Notes: a model not told the origin generated them from the letters alone. Shown: positions 46,941 through 57,758, numbered from the stretch's first letter. The stretch: DNA of 64,000 bases from CAVSRC01 sp963750065 (GCA_963750065.1 CAVVPK010000015.1:1-64000), one strand, 5' to 3'. Program-made: numbers and translations.

Positions 46941-46993
46941 GGCTTCCGCAGGCTTGTCATGCACCGCGGAGGCTTTGCCCGGAACCTTCACCC

Positions 46994-47758
46994 TCATACT
47001 GACGCCTCCGCAGAGGTATTGGGGTAGCCGTCCCAAGTGCGTCCTTTGAGCAGGCGTCCCGTCGTCTTCTTTCTGCGGCCGCCCCACTGTTTGAAGAAGA
47101 ACGCGACCTGGTGGCGGGTGCACGCGTCGTGCAGTTCCTCTACCCAGCGTTCATCCATGGGGCGCGCCCGCGGTCCGGACTCGCCACCGACGATCGCCCA
47201 ATGGATTCCGTGTAGGTCGGGATTCCTGATCGGTCCTAGAAGCGGTTCGAAAGAGACAAACCTGATGTGCGCGGGCACGCGGCGCAGAAGGTCGAGGCGA
47301 TCCAGAAATGCCTCGCTTTCGACGGACGCGCCAAGCCAGACGTTGTTGAGAACCGGGAAGCCGGGCTGAGAGAGCACATCAAGCATCAGGTCTGGCCGCT
47401 TCGTCAGAATCTGGAACGAATGCCAGTGGGCCTGTTCCATGAGGTGCCAGACTCGTCGAACGAAGGTGGGCTCGATTGCCTCCTGAAAGAGGTCCGACAT
47501 CGAGTTGACAAAGATGCGCAGCGGCTTCTTCCAAGCGAGCGGGGCAAGCATTGCCTTTTCGTCGATGTTTACCCGACCGGTCCAGACACGACGCTTGCCC
47601 GACTTCCGTGTGGTGCCGGCGTATTTCGGCATACCCATCGCTTGCAGGCGCGCCGCCATTCTTTGGGCGTAGCAATTGGTGCAGCCGGGCGACACCATGG
47701 TGCAGCCGGCGACCGGATTCCACGTCGCTTCGGTCCATTCGATGTCGCTCAGTGCCAT
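46994..47758 (-). CDS. DUF5131 (phage Gp37/Gp68-like) three-Cys protein
   Basis: A 254-residue protein. MALSDIEWTEATWNPVAGCT opens it, then the three cysteines CTMVSPGCTNCYAQRMAARL, the cluster-type motif of this family (radical-SAM-like architecture). RVWTGRVNIDEKAMLAPLAW, RIFVNSMSDLFQEAIEP, ILTKRPDLM and FVSFEPLLGPI are family blocks; the end FFFKQWGGRRKK is typical too. First named from phage genes Gp37/Gp68. It lies 21 nt downstream of tcmP on the same strand; the two families are known to travel as a pair. The reaction is not known. Confidence 0.88.
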   Translation of the reverse strand: MALSDIEWTEATWNPVAGCTMVSPGCTNCYAQRMAARLQAMGMPKYAGTTRKSGKRRVWTGRVNIDEKAMLAPLAWKKPLRIFVNSMSDLFQEAIEPTFVRRVWHLMEQAHWHSFQILTKRPDLMLDVLSQPGFPVLNNVWLGASVESEAFLDRLDLLRRVPAHIRFVSFEPLLGPIRNPDLHGIHWAIVGGESGPRARPMDERWVEELHDACTRHQVAFFFKQWGGRRKKTTGRLLKGRTWDGYPNTSAEASV

Positions 47759-47779
47759 GCCAATACTCCGTAGGCACCA

Positions 47780-48592
47780 TCACAAGGGAAGCTCCGATTG
47801 CCCAGAGATGTTTCTGATCCCATCCCAGAACTTGTGAGCAAGTGGATGCCGACTGGCAAACACTAACCAATAAAGACGTTGATTTTTCGTTCCGGCGACG
47901 AGTTCCGCGTGTTCCGCAGGCGGGAGGCCCAACCGCTGCATCAACGATACCCAATAGGCGACAAAAGCCGCCCGCGTGGATGATTTTGACTGTTGGAGGT
48001 TGACTGCTTGGCGCCAGCCCGGGGCCACCCGATCCAATGGGCTTTGCTCCAGCTGCGCATAGGCATCGAGGTTTCGTTGCAGGTCCTGGGCACTAAAATG
48101 TATCAGGAGGTCGACGGACCTAAATTGGCGGAATGGCTCGATCACTTCGATTGCCAAATCGTCGAGGCTGAACGGGTCAAGAAACACCAAGTGCAGGCCT
48201 TGGGGCCGCAGCTTCGCCGCCACACGCGATGCGGTGTCCTGGGCCCGCCCGATCTCGATCTTGGGAGCTGCGCCGGCGAGGACAAGACGACGCTCAGCAC
48301 AGCGACATATTTCTTCAGTTTCATCCGCAATATGAATCTCAGAAAAAGGCACACCTCCTGCGGTCGCGGTTTTGAAAGCAACCAGCGGGCTACCGTCTAT
48401 TTGCTCATCTGTGTCCCGAATAACTGCACGGCCTCGACCGCAAAACAGATCAACGTAAGTTGCGCCGCCCGACCCGCTGGTGAATTTCCTGCGTACCGCT
48501 CGCGATATGTCGACATATTTTCGAAGACGTTCGTGCTTGTCCTTCGCCCAGATTCCAACCTCATCGAGAGGTAATCCATCGTCAGCATCCAT
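47780..48592 (-). CDS. tcmP: Three-Cys-motif partner protein TcmP
   Basis: A 270-residue protein from ATG 48592 (MDADDGLPLDEVGIWAKDKH). A Rossmann methyltransferase-like half has YVDLFCGRGRAV, an acidic loop (IHIADETEEICRCAERRL) and HLVFLDPFSLDD. A helical C-terminal part ends KNQRLYWLVFASRHPLAHKF. The family is defined by genomic pairing with three-Cys proteins such as the DUF5131 gene that follows 21 nt later. A longer frame starts with TTG at 48652 but the family N-terminus fits the later ATG. Function unproven; a nucleic-acid modification or defence role is plausible. Confidence 0.85.
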   Translation of the reverse strand: MDADDGLPLDEVGIWAKDKHERLRKYVDISRAVRRKFTSGSGGATYVDLFCGRGRAVIRDTDEQIDGSPLVAFKTATAGGVPFSEIHIADETEEICRCAERRLVLAGAAPKIEIGRAQDTASRVAAKLRPQGLHLVFLDPFSLDDLAIEVIEPFRQFRSVDLLIHFSAQDLQRNLDAYAQLEQSPLDRVAPGWRQAVNLQQSKSSTRAAFVAYWVSLMQRLGLPPAEHAELVAGTKNQRLYWLVFASRHPLAHKFWDGIRNISGQSELPL

Positions 48593-48807
48593 CGATTGCC
48601 ACCCATCAGATCGTTCACTATTTGTTCTAGGCGATTTCGCTTCTTTGTGCAACCACTTCCGATCTGAGGCTCGTTATTGTCCCCTGTGGATAACTAGGAC
48701 AAACCCCTCCCATCCACGCCCTTGCCCCCGCCGGGCATGCATGAACCGCCGCCCTCATTCCGCCATGGGCTAAGCTCAGGCAGCATCGCCCAAGAGCGAA
48801 TCACCCC

Positions 48808-50728
48808 ATGCGCTTTCCCGACTCCTTCCTCGACGAGATCCGCGCGCGCCTGCCGGCGTCGGCTGTCGTCGGGCGCAAGGTGAAGCTCAGGAAGCAGGGC
48901 AGGGAGTTCGCCGGCCTGTCGCCCTTCAATGCCGAGAAGACCGCCTCCTTCTTCGTCAATGACGTCAAGGGCAAGTGGTTCGATTTCTCGGCGGCAAAAG
49001 AACGGCGACATCTTCACCTTCGTCATGGAGACCGAGGGGCTCTCCTTCCCCGAGGCGGTCGAGCGGCTGGCCGGCGAGGCGGGCGTGCCCATGCCGGCGC
49101 GCGACGCTGAGGCCGAAGAGCGCGAGAAGGAGCGCGCCACCCTCCATGACGTTCTGGAGCTTGCCACCCAGTTCTTCGAGGCTGCGCTCAACGCGCGCAC
49201 GGGTGCGGCGGCGCGCGGCTATCTCACCGGGCGTGACATCGGCCCCGATCTCCAGCGCCGGTTCCGTCTCGGCTATGCGCCGGCCGACCGTTCGGCGCTG
49301 AAGGAGCATCTCTCGGGCAAGGGCATCACCCAGGAGCAGATGATCGCCGCCGGCCTGCTCGTCTCCGGTCCCGATATCCCGGTCTCCTTCGACCGCTTCC
49401 GCGAGCGCGTCATCTTCCCGATCACCGATTTCCGCGGCCGCATCGTCGCCTTCGGCGGTCGGGCGCTGAGCGCGGACGTGCCGGCGAAGTACCTCAACTC
49501 GCCGGAGACCGAGCTCTTCCATAAGGGCATGCTGCTCTATAACGGCGCCAATGCCCGCCACGCCGCCCGCGACGCCGGCGCCGTGGTGGTGGTCGAGGGC
49601 TATGTCGATGTCATCCGCATGGTGGCGGCGGGCTTCGCCAACACCGTGGCGCCGCTCGGTACCGCGCTCACCGACCGCCAGCTCGATATCCTCTGGCGCC
49701 TGGCCGACGAGCCCACCCTCTGTTTCGACGGCGACAAGGCGGGCCTGCGCGCCGCTTACCGTGCCGCCGATCTCGCACTGCCGCAGTTGAAGCCGGGGAG
49801 GAGCCTGCGCTTCGCCCTGCTGCCGGGGGGCCAAGACCCGGACGACCTCATCCGCGCCTCCGGCGCCGAGGCCATGGGCGCGATTCTCGCCGCCGCCCGC
49901 CCGCTGGTCGATCTGGTATGGAGCCGCGAAACCGATTCCGGCGTCTTCGATACGCCCGAGCGCCGCGCCGCGCTTGAGGCGCGCCTCGGTGAGATCGCGC
50001 GGACGATCGGCGACGAGAGCGTGCGCCGGCACTATTCCCAGGCCTTTGCCGAGCGGGTGGCAGCCTTTTTCCCGGCGGCGGAGCCGGAACGCTCGTGGCG
50101 CGGGGAGCGCCGCGACCGCGACCGCCCCTATCGGCGCCGGTCCGCGCAGCAGCCGGGTGCTGCCCACCGGCCGATTCCCGTCTCGGACCGCCTGCGCCGC
50201 AGCCAGATGCTCTCCGGCCGCGCCGTGCCGCCGCTCCGCGAGGCGGTTCTGGTCATGACCATGGTCAACCATCCGGCGCTGCTCGCCCGCCACCTGGACG
50301 ATTTCGCCCATCTCGAATTCGGCCATGGCGACCTCGATCACCTGCGCGCCGCGGTGCTGGAGATCGTCGCCCATGGCGAGGCGGAAGATGCCGTGGAGCT
50401 GGCAAAAGCCCTGGAATCCCGCGATCTGGCGGCGCTCGCCGGGCGGCTTTCGGCGCAGGTTTCCGCCATGGGCTACTGGCCGGCGGGGCCGGCGGCCGAC
50501 GACCGCGACGCCGAGGAGGGCTGGCTGCAGGCTTTGACCTTGCACCGGCGCAAGCGAACGTTACATAGGGAACTCAGGGAAGCCGAGGCGGCGCTGGCGA
50601 ACGAGCCCAGCGACGCAAATTTGGCGCGTCTGGTCGATATCCAGAACCAGCTGGCAAACAGCGAGGGGACCGAGGCTTTGATCGAGGGATTCGGCGCATC
50701 CTCCGGCAGACAGGCGCGGGTCTTCTAG
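48808..50728 (+). CDS. dnaG: DNA primase DnaG (one-base frameshift at 48996-48999)
   Basis: The frame from ATG 48808 (MRFPDSFLDEIRARLPASAV) runs to FDFSAAKERRHLHLRHG, then stops making sense. The +1 neighbour frame continues NGDIFTFVMETEGLSFPEAV to the stop at 50728. Removing one A from aaaa at 48996-48999 gives one ~640-residue primase. The TOPRIM domain is clear (VVVVEGYVDVIRM, then TLCFDGDKAGLR). The N-terminal zinc-binding region has lost its ligands: GLSPFNAEKTASF and WFDFSAAKNGD replace CPFH and HCFGC. Since dnaG is essential, the break is probably a sequence error. rpoD follows by 190 bp. Confidence 0.93.
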
Positions 50729-50916
50729 ACTTTCACGCTTGGCCGCCGGTGCTTGCCGGTTAGGGTTAAGCGTGGCTTAAGACGGGGTGATTAGGCTCCG
50801 CGGAGAAGCGGGGCCGGCCGGTGGGGTGCCGGCCAGGCGTATTTGGGAAGGGTTTATCGGGGTTTTCGGCGTGCGCCGGCTTCAATGCCGGCCTTCACGC
50901 CCCGGCGGAGAAGTGC

Positions 50917-52995
<2,079 letters not shown>

Positions 52996-52997
52996 TC

Positions 52998-53030
52998 GTA
53001 GGGTGGGTTAGCCGAAGGCGTAACCCACCA
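52998..53030 (+). repeat. gtagggtgggtta palindrome, copy 1
   Basis: gtagggtgggtta-gccgaaggcg-taacccacca: stem tgggtta/taaccca right after the rpoD stop. It can form a hairpin in the mRNA. A related copy is at 57194-57231 (gtagggtgggttaggcg ... ataacccgcc). Widespread type of intergenic repeat. Confidence 0.6.
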
Positions 53031-53135
53031 CTTCGTCCCGACAACAAACTCCGCCCTCATCCTGAGAGCCTGTCCCCCGGCTTGACCGGGGGATGCCGGC
53101 GCGAAAGCGCCGGCCTCGAAGGATCGCCACTTGCT

Positions 53136-53310
53136 CCCAACCTCCCCCTTGCGGGGAGGTCGAAATGCCGAAGGCATTTCGGGTGGGGGTAACCTCTCCA
53201 CTTGTGGGAGAGGTCGCGCCGAAGGCGCGGGTGAGGGGTGCGGGCACGGCCTTGCCATTACCCCTCACCCTGTCCCTCTCCCGCAAGGGGAGAGGGCACG
53301 GATACGGCAG
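53136..53310 (+). repeat. GC-rich palindromic repeats
   Basis: Several hairpins in a row: cctcccccttgcggggagg, gaaatgccgaaggcatttc, ctctccacttgtgggagag, cgcgccgaaggcgcg, ctctcccgcaaggggagag. The aaattcgc-type and cctccccgcaaagggggagg modules recur at 56545-56605 and in variant form at 6390-6440. No gene. Confidence 0.55.
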
Positions 53311-53369
53311 GCGCTACTTCTTCTGATAGGGCGAGGGGGCGCGCCGAACGTGCGTGCTACGCAGACTTA

Positions 53370-53407
53370 GTCATGGCCGGGCATGTCCCGGCCATCCACG
53401 TCTTTGA
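53370..53407 (+). repeat. Dispersed intergenic repeat (VPAIHVF-encoding type), copy 2
   Basis: gtcatggccgggcatgtccc then ggccatccacgtctttgag. Same repeat as 4690-4738. It lies at the left edge of the AT-richer block that begins with the 53415 gene. Confidence 0.6.
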
Positions 53408-53414
53408 GCCTGCA

Positions 53415-54077
53415 TCATCGATCGCGTAGCTTGCGCCACTCCCGAAGAAGAGCTCGATATTTCTGCAAGAGGAGCTTCTCTTCGTCACCGGTCATGCCGA
53501 CTTCTGCAGGGCGGAAGTATGCCCGTCGATGGAAATCGATAATGCGGAAGTCGTCCAAACGATAGTCAGGAAGAGCGGCCTTCAAGGCCCAGAATCCCAG
53601 TCGTGCCCCTTCCTCCGGCAGGGCAGGTCTTTCGCTGAAGTAAGGATAGATGACGCGGTACGATCCATCCCAGATCCTCACGCCAGCAGTATTCTCGATC
53701 TTCACGATTGCGCCGAGTTCGGGAATTGGCAGATGAGCCTTGACGCTCTCAGGAACGAACTCGAAGGGCTCGTTGTGCCACCGCATCTTTTCGGCCCACA
53801 TCGCCAGAAATGATTCCATCAGCACGGGATAGAGGCGCTTGCGTCCTTTGTTGGCGGCAATGCGCGAGGCCGTAGTCTGGCGGATGTTGCTTGCACCTGA
53901 TGCGTGGGATTTGGCATCTGCCCAGAACGGCCCGTAAAAATCGCCGCCGTTATCGCGGTCCTCAGATTCCTTCCTTCGATCGTTGCGAATATCCGCTAGG
54001 AGCAACGCTCGCTGTTGACGGGGATCGGCGTAAAACAACTGCAGCAGCTTTCGGAGGTTGATTTTCTCAACGGACAT
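53415..54077 (-). CDS. Unrecognised protein at the edge of the TIR/HEPN block
   Basis: A 220-residue soluble protein (MSVEKINLRKLLQLFYADPR). Features: basic N-terminal helix (QQRALLLADIRNDRRKESED), FYGPFWADAKSHASG, a Trp-rich MESFLAMWAEKMRWHNEPFE, and an Arg-rich tail (EEKLLLQKYRALLREWRKLR). No domain is recognised. It points away from the TIR-like gene, with ~225 AT-rich bp between them. Base composition is visibly unlike rpoD, so it is part of the accessory block. Confidence 0.6.
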   Translation of the reverse strand: MSVEKINLRKLLQLFYADPRQQRALLLADIRNDRRKESEDRDNGGDFYGPFWADAKSHASGASNIRQTTASRIAANKGRKRLYPVLMESFLAMWAEKMRWHNEPFEFVPESVKAHLPIPELGAIVKIENTAGVRIWDGSYRVIYPYFSERPALPEEGARLGFWALKAALPDYRLDDFRIIDFHRRAYFRPAEVGMTGDEEKLLLQKYRALLREWRKLRDR

Positions 54078-54303
54078 GGGCCGATCCTACCGCTTGAAGC
54101 GCCTTAGCAAGGCGGAATTGCTCGTAACTACCACAAGATGAACTTGCAATCAATTTGATCCGTAATCCACGGTATAGACGACCCTGTTAAATCAACAGGT
54201 TCGGATATTTTCCACATGATTACGGCGCCATTGGTCGTAACGTTCTTGATCTGATCTCGCGTTCAGTGCTATCTTAGGCAGTCTAGCCAACTAACGGAGA
54301 ATT

Positions 54304-55413
54304 ATGGTGGCAAAGGCGGCGCGTGAAGGCGGAGAGAAGCGAGCGAAGATTAGCCAAGCTGACATTCCGAATGTCGGCTTGGAGCAATCGCTCAAGATTG
54401 CACAGGCGATATGGGATAACTTCGCGGGTAAGGGTGCGGCACCACATAACATCGCGCGGGCGCTTAATCTCAGTCCCACAAGCGGTGGTTGGCGCAATCT
54501 GTGTGGTGCTTCAATCGCGTATGGGCTCACAGAAGGTGGCTACAACGCGACGTCAATAGGCCTGACGGAACTGGGGAGAAAGATCGTCGCTCCGGTGCAA
54601 GAAGGAATTGATGCGCAAGGACTTCAAGAAGCTGCGTTAAAACCGAGAATTCCTGGTGAGTTCTATCGCCGATACAATCGTGCCAAATTCCCTCGGGATG
54701 ATATTGCGGGCAACGTGCTGGCCGACATGGGGCTTCCAAAGGAACGTGTGGGTCCTCTGGTCGAGCTTCTCAAGGAGAATGGCAGGCTCGTAGGCTTCAT
54801 CCAAGACACAAAGACGGGCCCGTTTGTGGCGATTGATGAGGTCGCTGTTCCGAACCAAAGTATTGGTGATGGACGCACCGGAAGATCTGATGACGAGTTG
54901 GCCGCGCAGCGGGTCCAAGAACCGGTGCGAACTTCCAACCTGCTCGAATCAAAGGCCGAGCGCGACATCATTGCGAATAATCGAGTGTTCATATCGCACG
55001 GCAAGAACAGCCAGATTCTGGAGCAGATCAAGAAGGTAGTCATTCTCGGCGGGTTCGAACCCGTTGTCTCTGTTCAAAGAGAGACGGGCGCCAAGCCAGT
55101 GCCAGACAAAGTCATGGACGACATGCGGTTGTGCGGCGCCGCGGTGATTCACGTCGGGGCAGAGGGCGTTCTGAAAGATGACGACGGCACGGAGTACCCG
55201 CAAACCAACCCGAATGTGCTGATAGAAATCGGTGCCGCCATGGCGCTCTACAAAGGTAGATTTATCTTGGTTGTGGAGGACGGCGTAAAGTTGCCCTCCA
55301 ATCTTCAGGGGCTGTATGAGACGCGATACCGAGGAGCCTCCATCGAATTCGACGCTGGCATGAAGATACTTGAGGCCCTTCGGGGGCTTCGCGGCTCGAT
55401 AGCGGCAGCCTGA
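54304..55413 (+). CDS. TIR-like nucleotide-binding (CAP12/PF10137-type) effector protein
   Basis: A 369-residue protein. The N-terminal ~110 residues resemble a winged helix (QSLKIAQAIWDNFAGKGAAP, ALNLSPTSGGWRNLCGASIA, YNATSIGLTELGRKI). A linker domain follows. From residue ~225 comes a TIR-like domain: NRVFISHGKNSQILEQIKKV, VVSVQRETGAKPVPDKVMDD, CGAAVIHVGAEG, NVLIEIGAAMALYKGRFILV and LPSNLQGLYETRYRG, matching predicted nucleotide-binding TIR-like proteins. The Glu of NVLIEIGAA is in the place of the catalytic Glu of NAD-cleaving TIRs. The HEPN gene begins 2 nt after its stop. Likely an immunity effector; activity not proven. Confidence 0.82.
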   Translation: MVAKAAREGGEKRAKISQADIPNVGLEQSLKIAQAIWDNFAGKGAAPHNIARALNLSPTSGGWRNLCGASIAYGLTEGGYNATSIGLTELGRKIVAPVQEGIDAQGLQEAALKPRIPGEFYRRYNRAKFPRDDIAGNVLADMGLPKERVGPLVELLKENGRLVGFIQDTKTGPFVAIDEVAVPNQSIGDGRTGRSDDELAAQRVQEPVRTSNLLESKAERDIIANNRVFISHGKNSQILEQIKKVVILGGFEPVVSVQRETGAKPVPDKVMDDMRLCGAAVIHVGAEGVLKDDDGTEYPQTNPNVLIEIGAAMALYKGRFILVVEDGVKLPSNLQGLYETRYRGASIEFDAGMKILEALRGLRGSIAAA

Positions 55414-55415
55414 CT

Positions 55416-56032
55416 ATGCCCTCGCAGGCTTTTCAGGATTTCCATGATCGCTTGAGTGATATCCAGCAGTTATTGGATGCCCACGGGGCCCTCACCCGTC
55501 TAAACAGCGCGGAGGCAGCGTTGAACGCTGGCGGCCAGACGCTTCAGAACGTTGCCCAAGTTGTCCAGCACTTGGTTTCTACGCCAGGTCCTGGCCGCCC
55601 TCGCGAAGTCCAAGCATTGAACAGCGCTGGAATCGCCCTGCTTTCGGGGCACCTCCAGGGATACTTTGTGGATGTGTATGAAGAAGTTGCCCGAGCAACG
55701 CTCGAGGATAAGGTCAAGGACGTTCAGTCGGTAATTAATCGGCGAATAGACGAGCCAATCCGAATGAGGAAAATGTAACGCGCTTGTTCAAATCGATTGG
55801 GTATCCCGACATTTTTTTAGGCGTCTCGTGGCAGCATATGAATAACAGACAAGTTCGGGCTAAGTTGGCGGCGTTTAATAAGCTAAGAAACGAGATAGTT
55901 CACGGTGCAAAACGGAACGTCAGAAAAGTCACGCTGACAAGCTATCTTTCTGTCCTCAAGACGCTGGCGGAAAAGATCGATCAGAGACTTCGTAACGAAG
56001 TCCAGGCAGTTACGGGCACCCATCCCTGGTGA
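55416..56032 (+). pseudogene. RiboL-PSP-HEPN-type protein, one-base frameshift
   Basis: Two frames, 55416-55778 (MPSQAFQDFHDRLSDIQQLL to the stop) and 55784-56032, are halves of one protein. Shifting the frame near 55750-55756 (gacgagccaatccg; one base missing) gives DEANPNEENVTRLFKSIGYP without interruption, about 205 residues in all. The C-terminal half has the HEPN RNase motif RxxxxH as RNEIVHG, and DIFLGVSWQHMNNRQVRAKL is typical of this family. It follows the TIR-like gene by 2 nt, so the two form one transcript. With the dnaG case in mind, the break may be a sequence error. Confidence 0.72.
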
Positions 56033-56176
56033 AATCTTCACGCTGCCGTCGCGTGGCGAGCTTCTTTGTGGGTGAACATAGGGGCGATTGCACTTGGCTA
56101 ACCTTATCCCCACCCCCTTGCCCCCATGCGATCCTTCCCGTTTCGCCGCCCGAGAGCGGCAAACGAGGAAGCGATC

Positions 56177-56455
56177 ATGAACCCTGACGACCTGCCCGAA
56201 GTCCGCCGCGTGCCGCCGCCGAAGCCGAAGCCGGAGGCGGTGCCTTTCGTGGCGAAGCTCGATTGCCCGCCGCTCGATCTGCCCCTGCCGGAGCCGGTCG
56301 ATCGCCTGCTCGCCGCGCGGCGGGCGCGGGCCGAGCATCTCTGCCTGTGGCTCGGCTGCAGCAAGGCGCTCTGCCGCCGCGCGCGCCATTGCCACGGGCC
56401 GAACGCGCTCTGCGTCTTCGAGATGCCCGACGTCACCGCCCCGCTGCTCGGGTAA
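56177..56455 (+). CDS. Cys-rich small conserved hypothetical protein
   Basis: A 92-residue protein from ATG 56177 (MNPDDLPEVRRVPPPKPKPE). Pro-rich first half; the second half LCLWLGCSKALCRRARHCHG followed by PNALCVFEMP has five Cys and a His, a possible metal site. It resembles the Cys-rich segment of the 7157 gene (CPLDRCRRARRC). Role unknown. Confidence 0.55.
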   Translation: MNPDDLPEVRRVPPPKPKPEAVPFVAKLDCPPLDLPLPEPVDRLLAARRARAEHLCLWLGCSKALCRRARHCHGPNALCVFEMPDVTAPLLG

Positions 56456-56800
56456 CAAGAGGCGAGGAGCGCGGGACGTGCAACCGGGAAGCAAACAAGA
56501 GGCGAGGAGCGCGGAACGCGCGACCGGGAAGTAAAAGAACCCCCACCCGAAATTCGCTTCGCTGCCGCTTCGCGAATTTCGACCTCCCCGCAAAGGGGGA
56601 GGTTGGGCGCAGTGCCCGCGGCGTACGCCCTCCCTCCACCGCGTCAGCGCGGGGAGGGGGGACCGCGCGTCAGCGCGGTGGGTGGGGGATAACAAGAGGC
56701 GAGGAGCGCCCAAGTGACCGTGGAGGGCCAAGGGCCCGACAGGGATCAAGCAAAGCCGCGACAGGGAAGCAAACAAGCGGCGAGGGGGCATCATCGACCT
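56454..56800 (+). repeat. Cluster of aacaagaggcgaggagcg repeat units and palindromes
   Basis: The unit aacaagaggcgaggagcg occurs at 56454, 56494 and 56691 (first two 40 nt apart, each followed by a gaccgggaag-type tail), a variant near 56773, and one more copy at 6855 in the other repeat region. Between them lie hairpins cgaaattcgc/gcgaatttcg and cctccccgcaaagggggagg. There is no gene in this stretch up to 56866. Confidence 0.6.
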
Positions 56801-56865
56801 CCCGGTGCCGGGCGCGCTATAATCGAATCATCTGAGAGGAACTCCTGAAAGAAGGAGACGTCGTT

Positions 56866-57144
56866 GTGGCTACGTTCCTGATGTTCGGAAAATATTCGGC
56901 CGATGCGATCAAGGGCATCAGCCCCAAGCGCACGGAAGACACCAAGGTGCTGCTCAAGGAGCACGGCGGCGAGCTGATCGTCGGCTATGCGGTGCAGGGC
57001 GGCATGGATGTCGTGCTGATCGTCGAGCTGCCGGATAACGCGCGCGCGATGGCGGTGTCCGCGGCGCTGACCAAATTGACCCGGATCGCCTTCACCACCA
57101 TGCCGGCGGTGACGCTGGAGGATTTCGACAAGGAATCGGTCTGA
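56866..57144 (+). CDS. GYD-domain protein
   Basis: A 92-residue protein from GTG 56866 with gaaggagacgt upstream. TFLMFGKYSADAIKGISPKR, KEHGGELIVGYAVQGGMDVV and IVELPDNARAMAVSAALTKL fit the GYD domain (here GYA in place of GYD). Dimeric ferredoxin-like fold; function unknown. Confidence 0.85.
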   Translation: MATFLMFGKYSADAIKGISPKRTEDTKVLLKEHGGELIVGYAVQGGMDVVLIVELPDNARAMAVSAALTKLTRIAFTTMPAVTLEDFDKESV

Positions 57145-57581
57145 CCCTCGCCGCCCCGCTGCTTCGCGCCTCGGGCGCGTCAGCGCATTGCCCGTAGGGT
57201 GGGTTAGGCGCGTCAGCGCCATAACCCGCCATCGGATCCATGCCTTGATCGGCGGGCACCGCGTCTCTGGCGCTGATCCACCCTGCCACGGCGCCCCGAA
57301 AAAGAAATCTGTCCCCCTCTCCCGGACCTCCCTCATATTGATGTCATCCCCGCCCGCGAAGGGGCGCGCTCATGAGGCGTTCTGTGCGTGGGGCGGGGAG
57401 CGGCGCCCGCGCGTCGAGACCGCATCTCGGCACTCGGGACGCCCCGACCAGGACCGTCGGCACTACGACCGGCCGTCCCGCCATGCCTCAGGCTTCGCGC
57501 CGGAGCGTGTGGCGTAAGTGACCTCAAGGCGCGCCGCCTCGGCGGTGCGCCCGAATAAACCGGGTCGGGCGTGTTTCAGGA

Positions 57582-57651
57582 CGCCGCGGCGGGCGCTCGG
57601 CTGAGCGCCACAAACGGACTACCCGACGAGGCACTCATCGAGCGCCCGCCA
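57582..57651 (+). repeat. 71-bp dispersed structured repeat, copy 2
   Basis: Nearly identical to 6771-6841 (one base shorter), including both 12-bp arms ggcgggcgctcg and cgagcgcccgcc. The sequences around the two copies are otherwise different, which fixes the borders of the repeat. Confidence 0.7.
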
Positions 57652-57758
57652 CCCCTTCATGGTTCAAGCCATGAGGATGTTGTTTGAATGCTCCATCACC
57701 CCGGCGCTTTCGGCGCGCGGGAACGAAGAGGTGTGTTCGGGGGGGGGGGAGGCGCGCG

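Noticed and set aside
48965..50545. 526-residue minus-strand frame
   Set aside because: Antisense shadow of dnaG.
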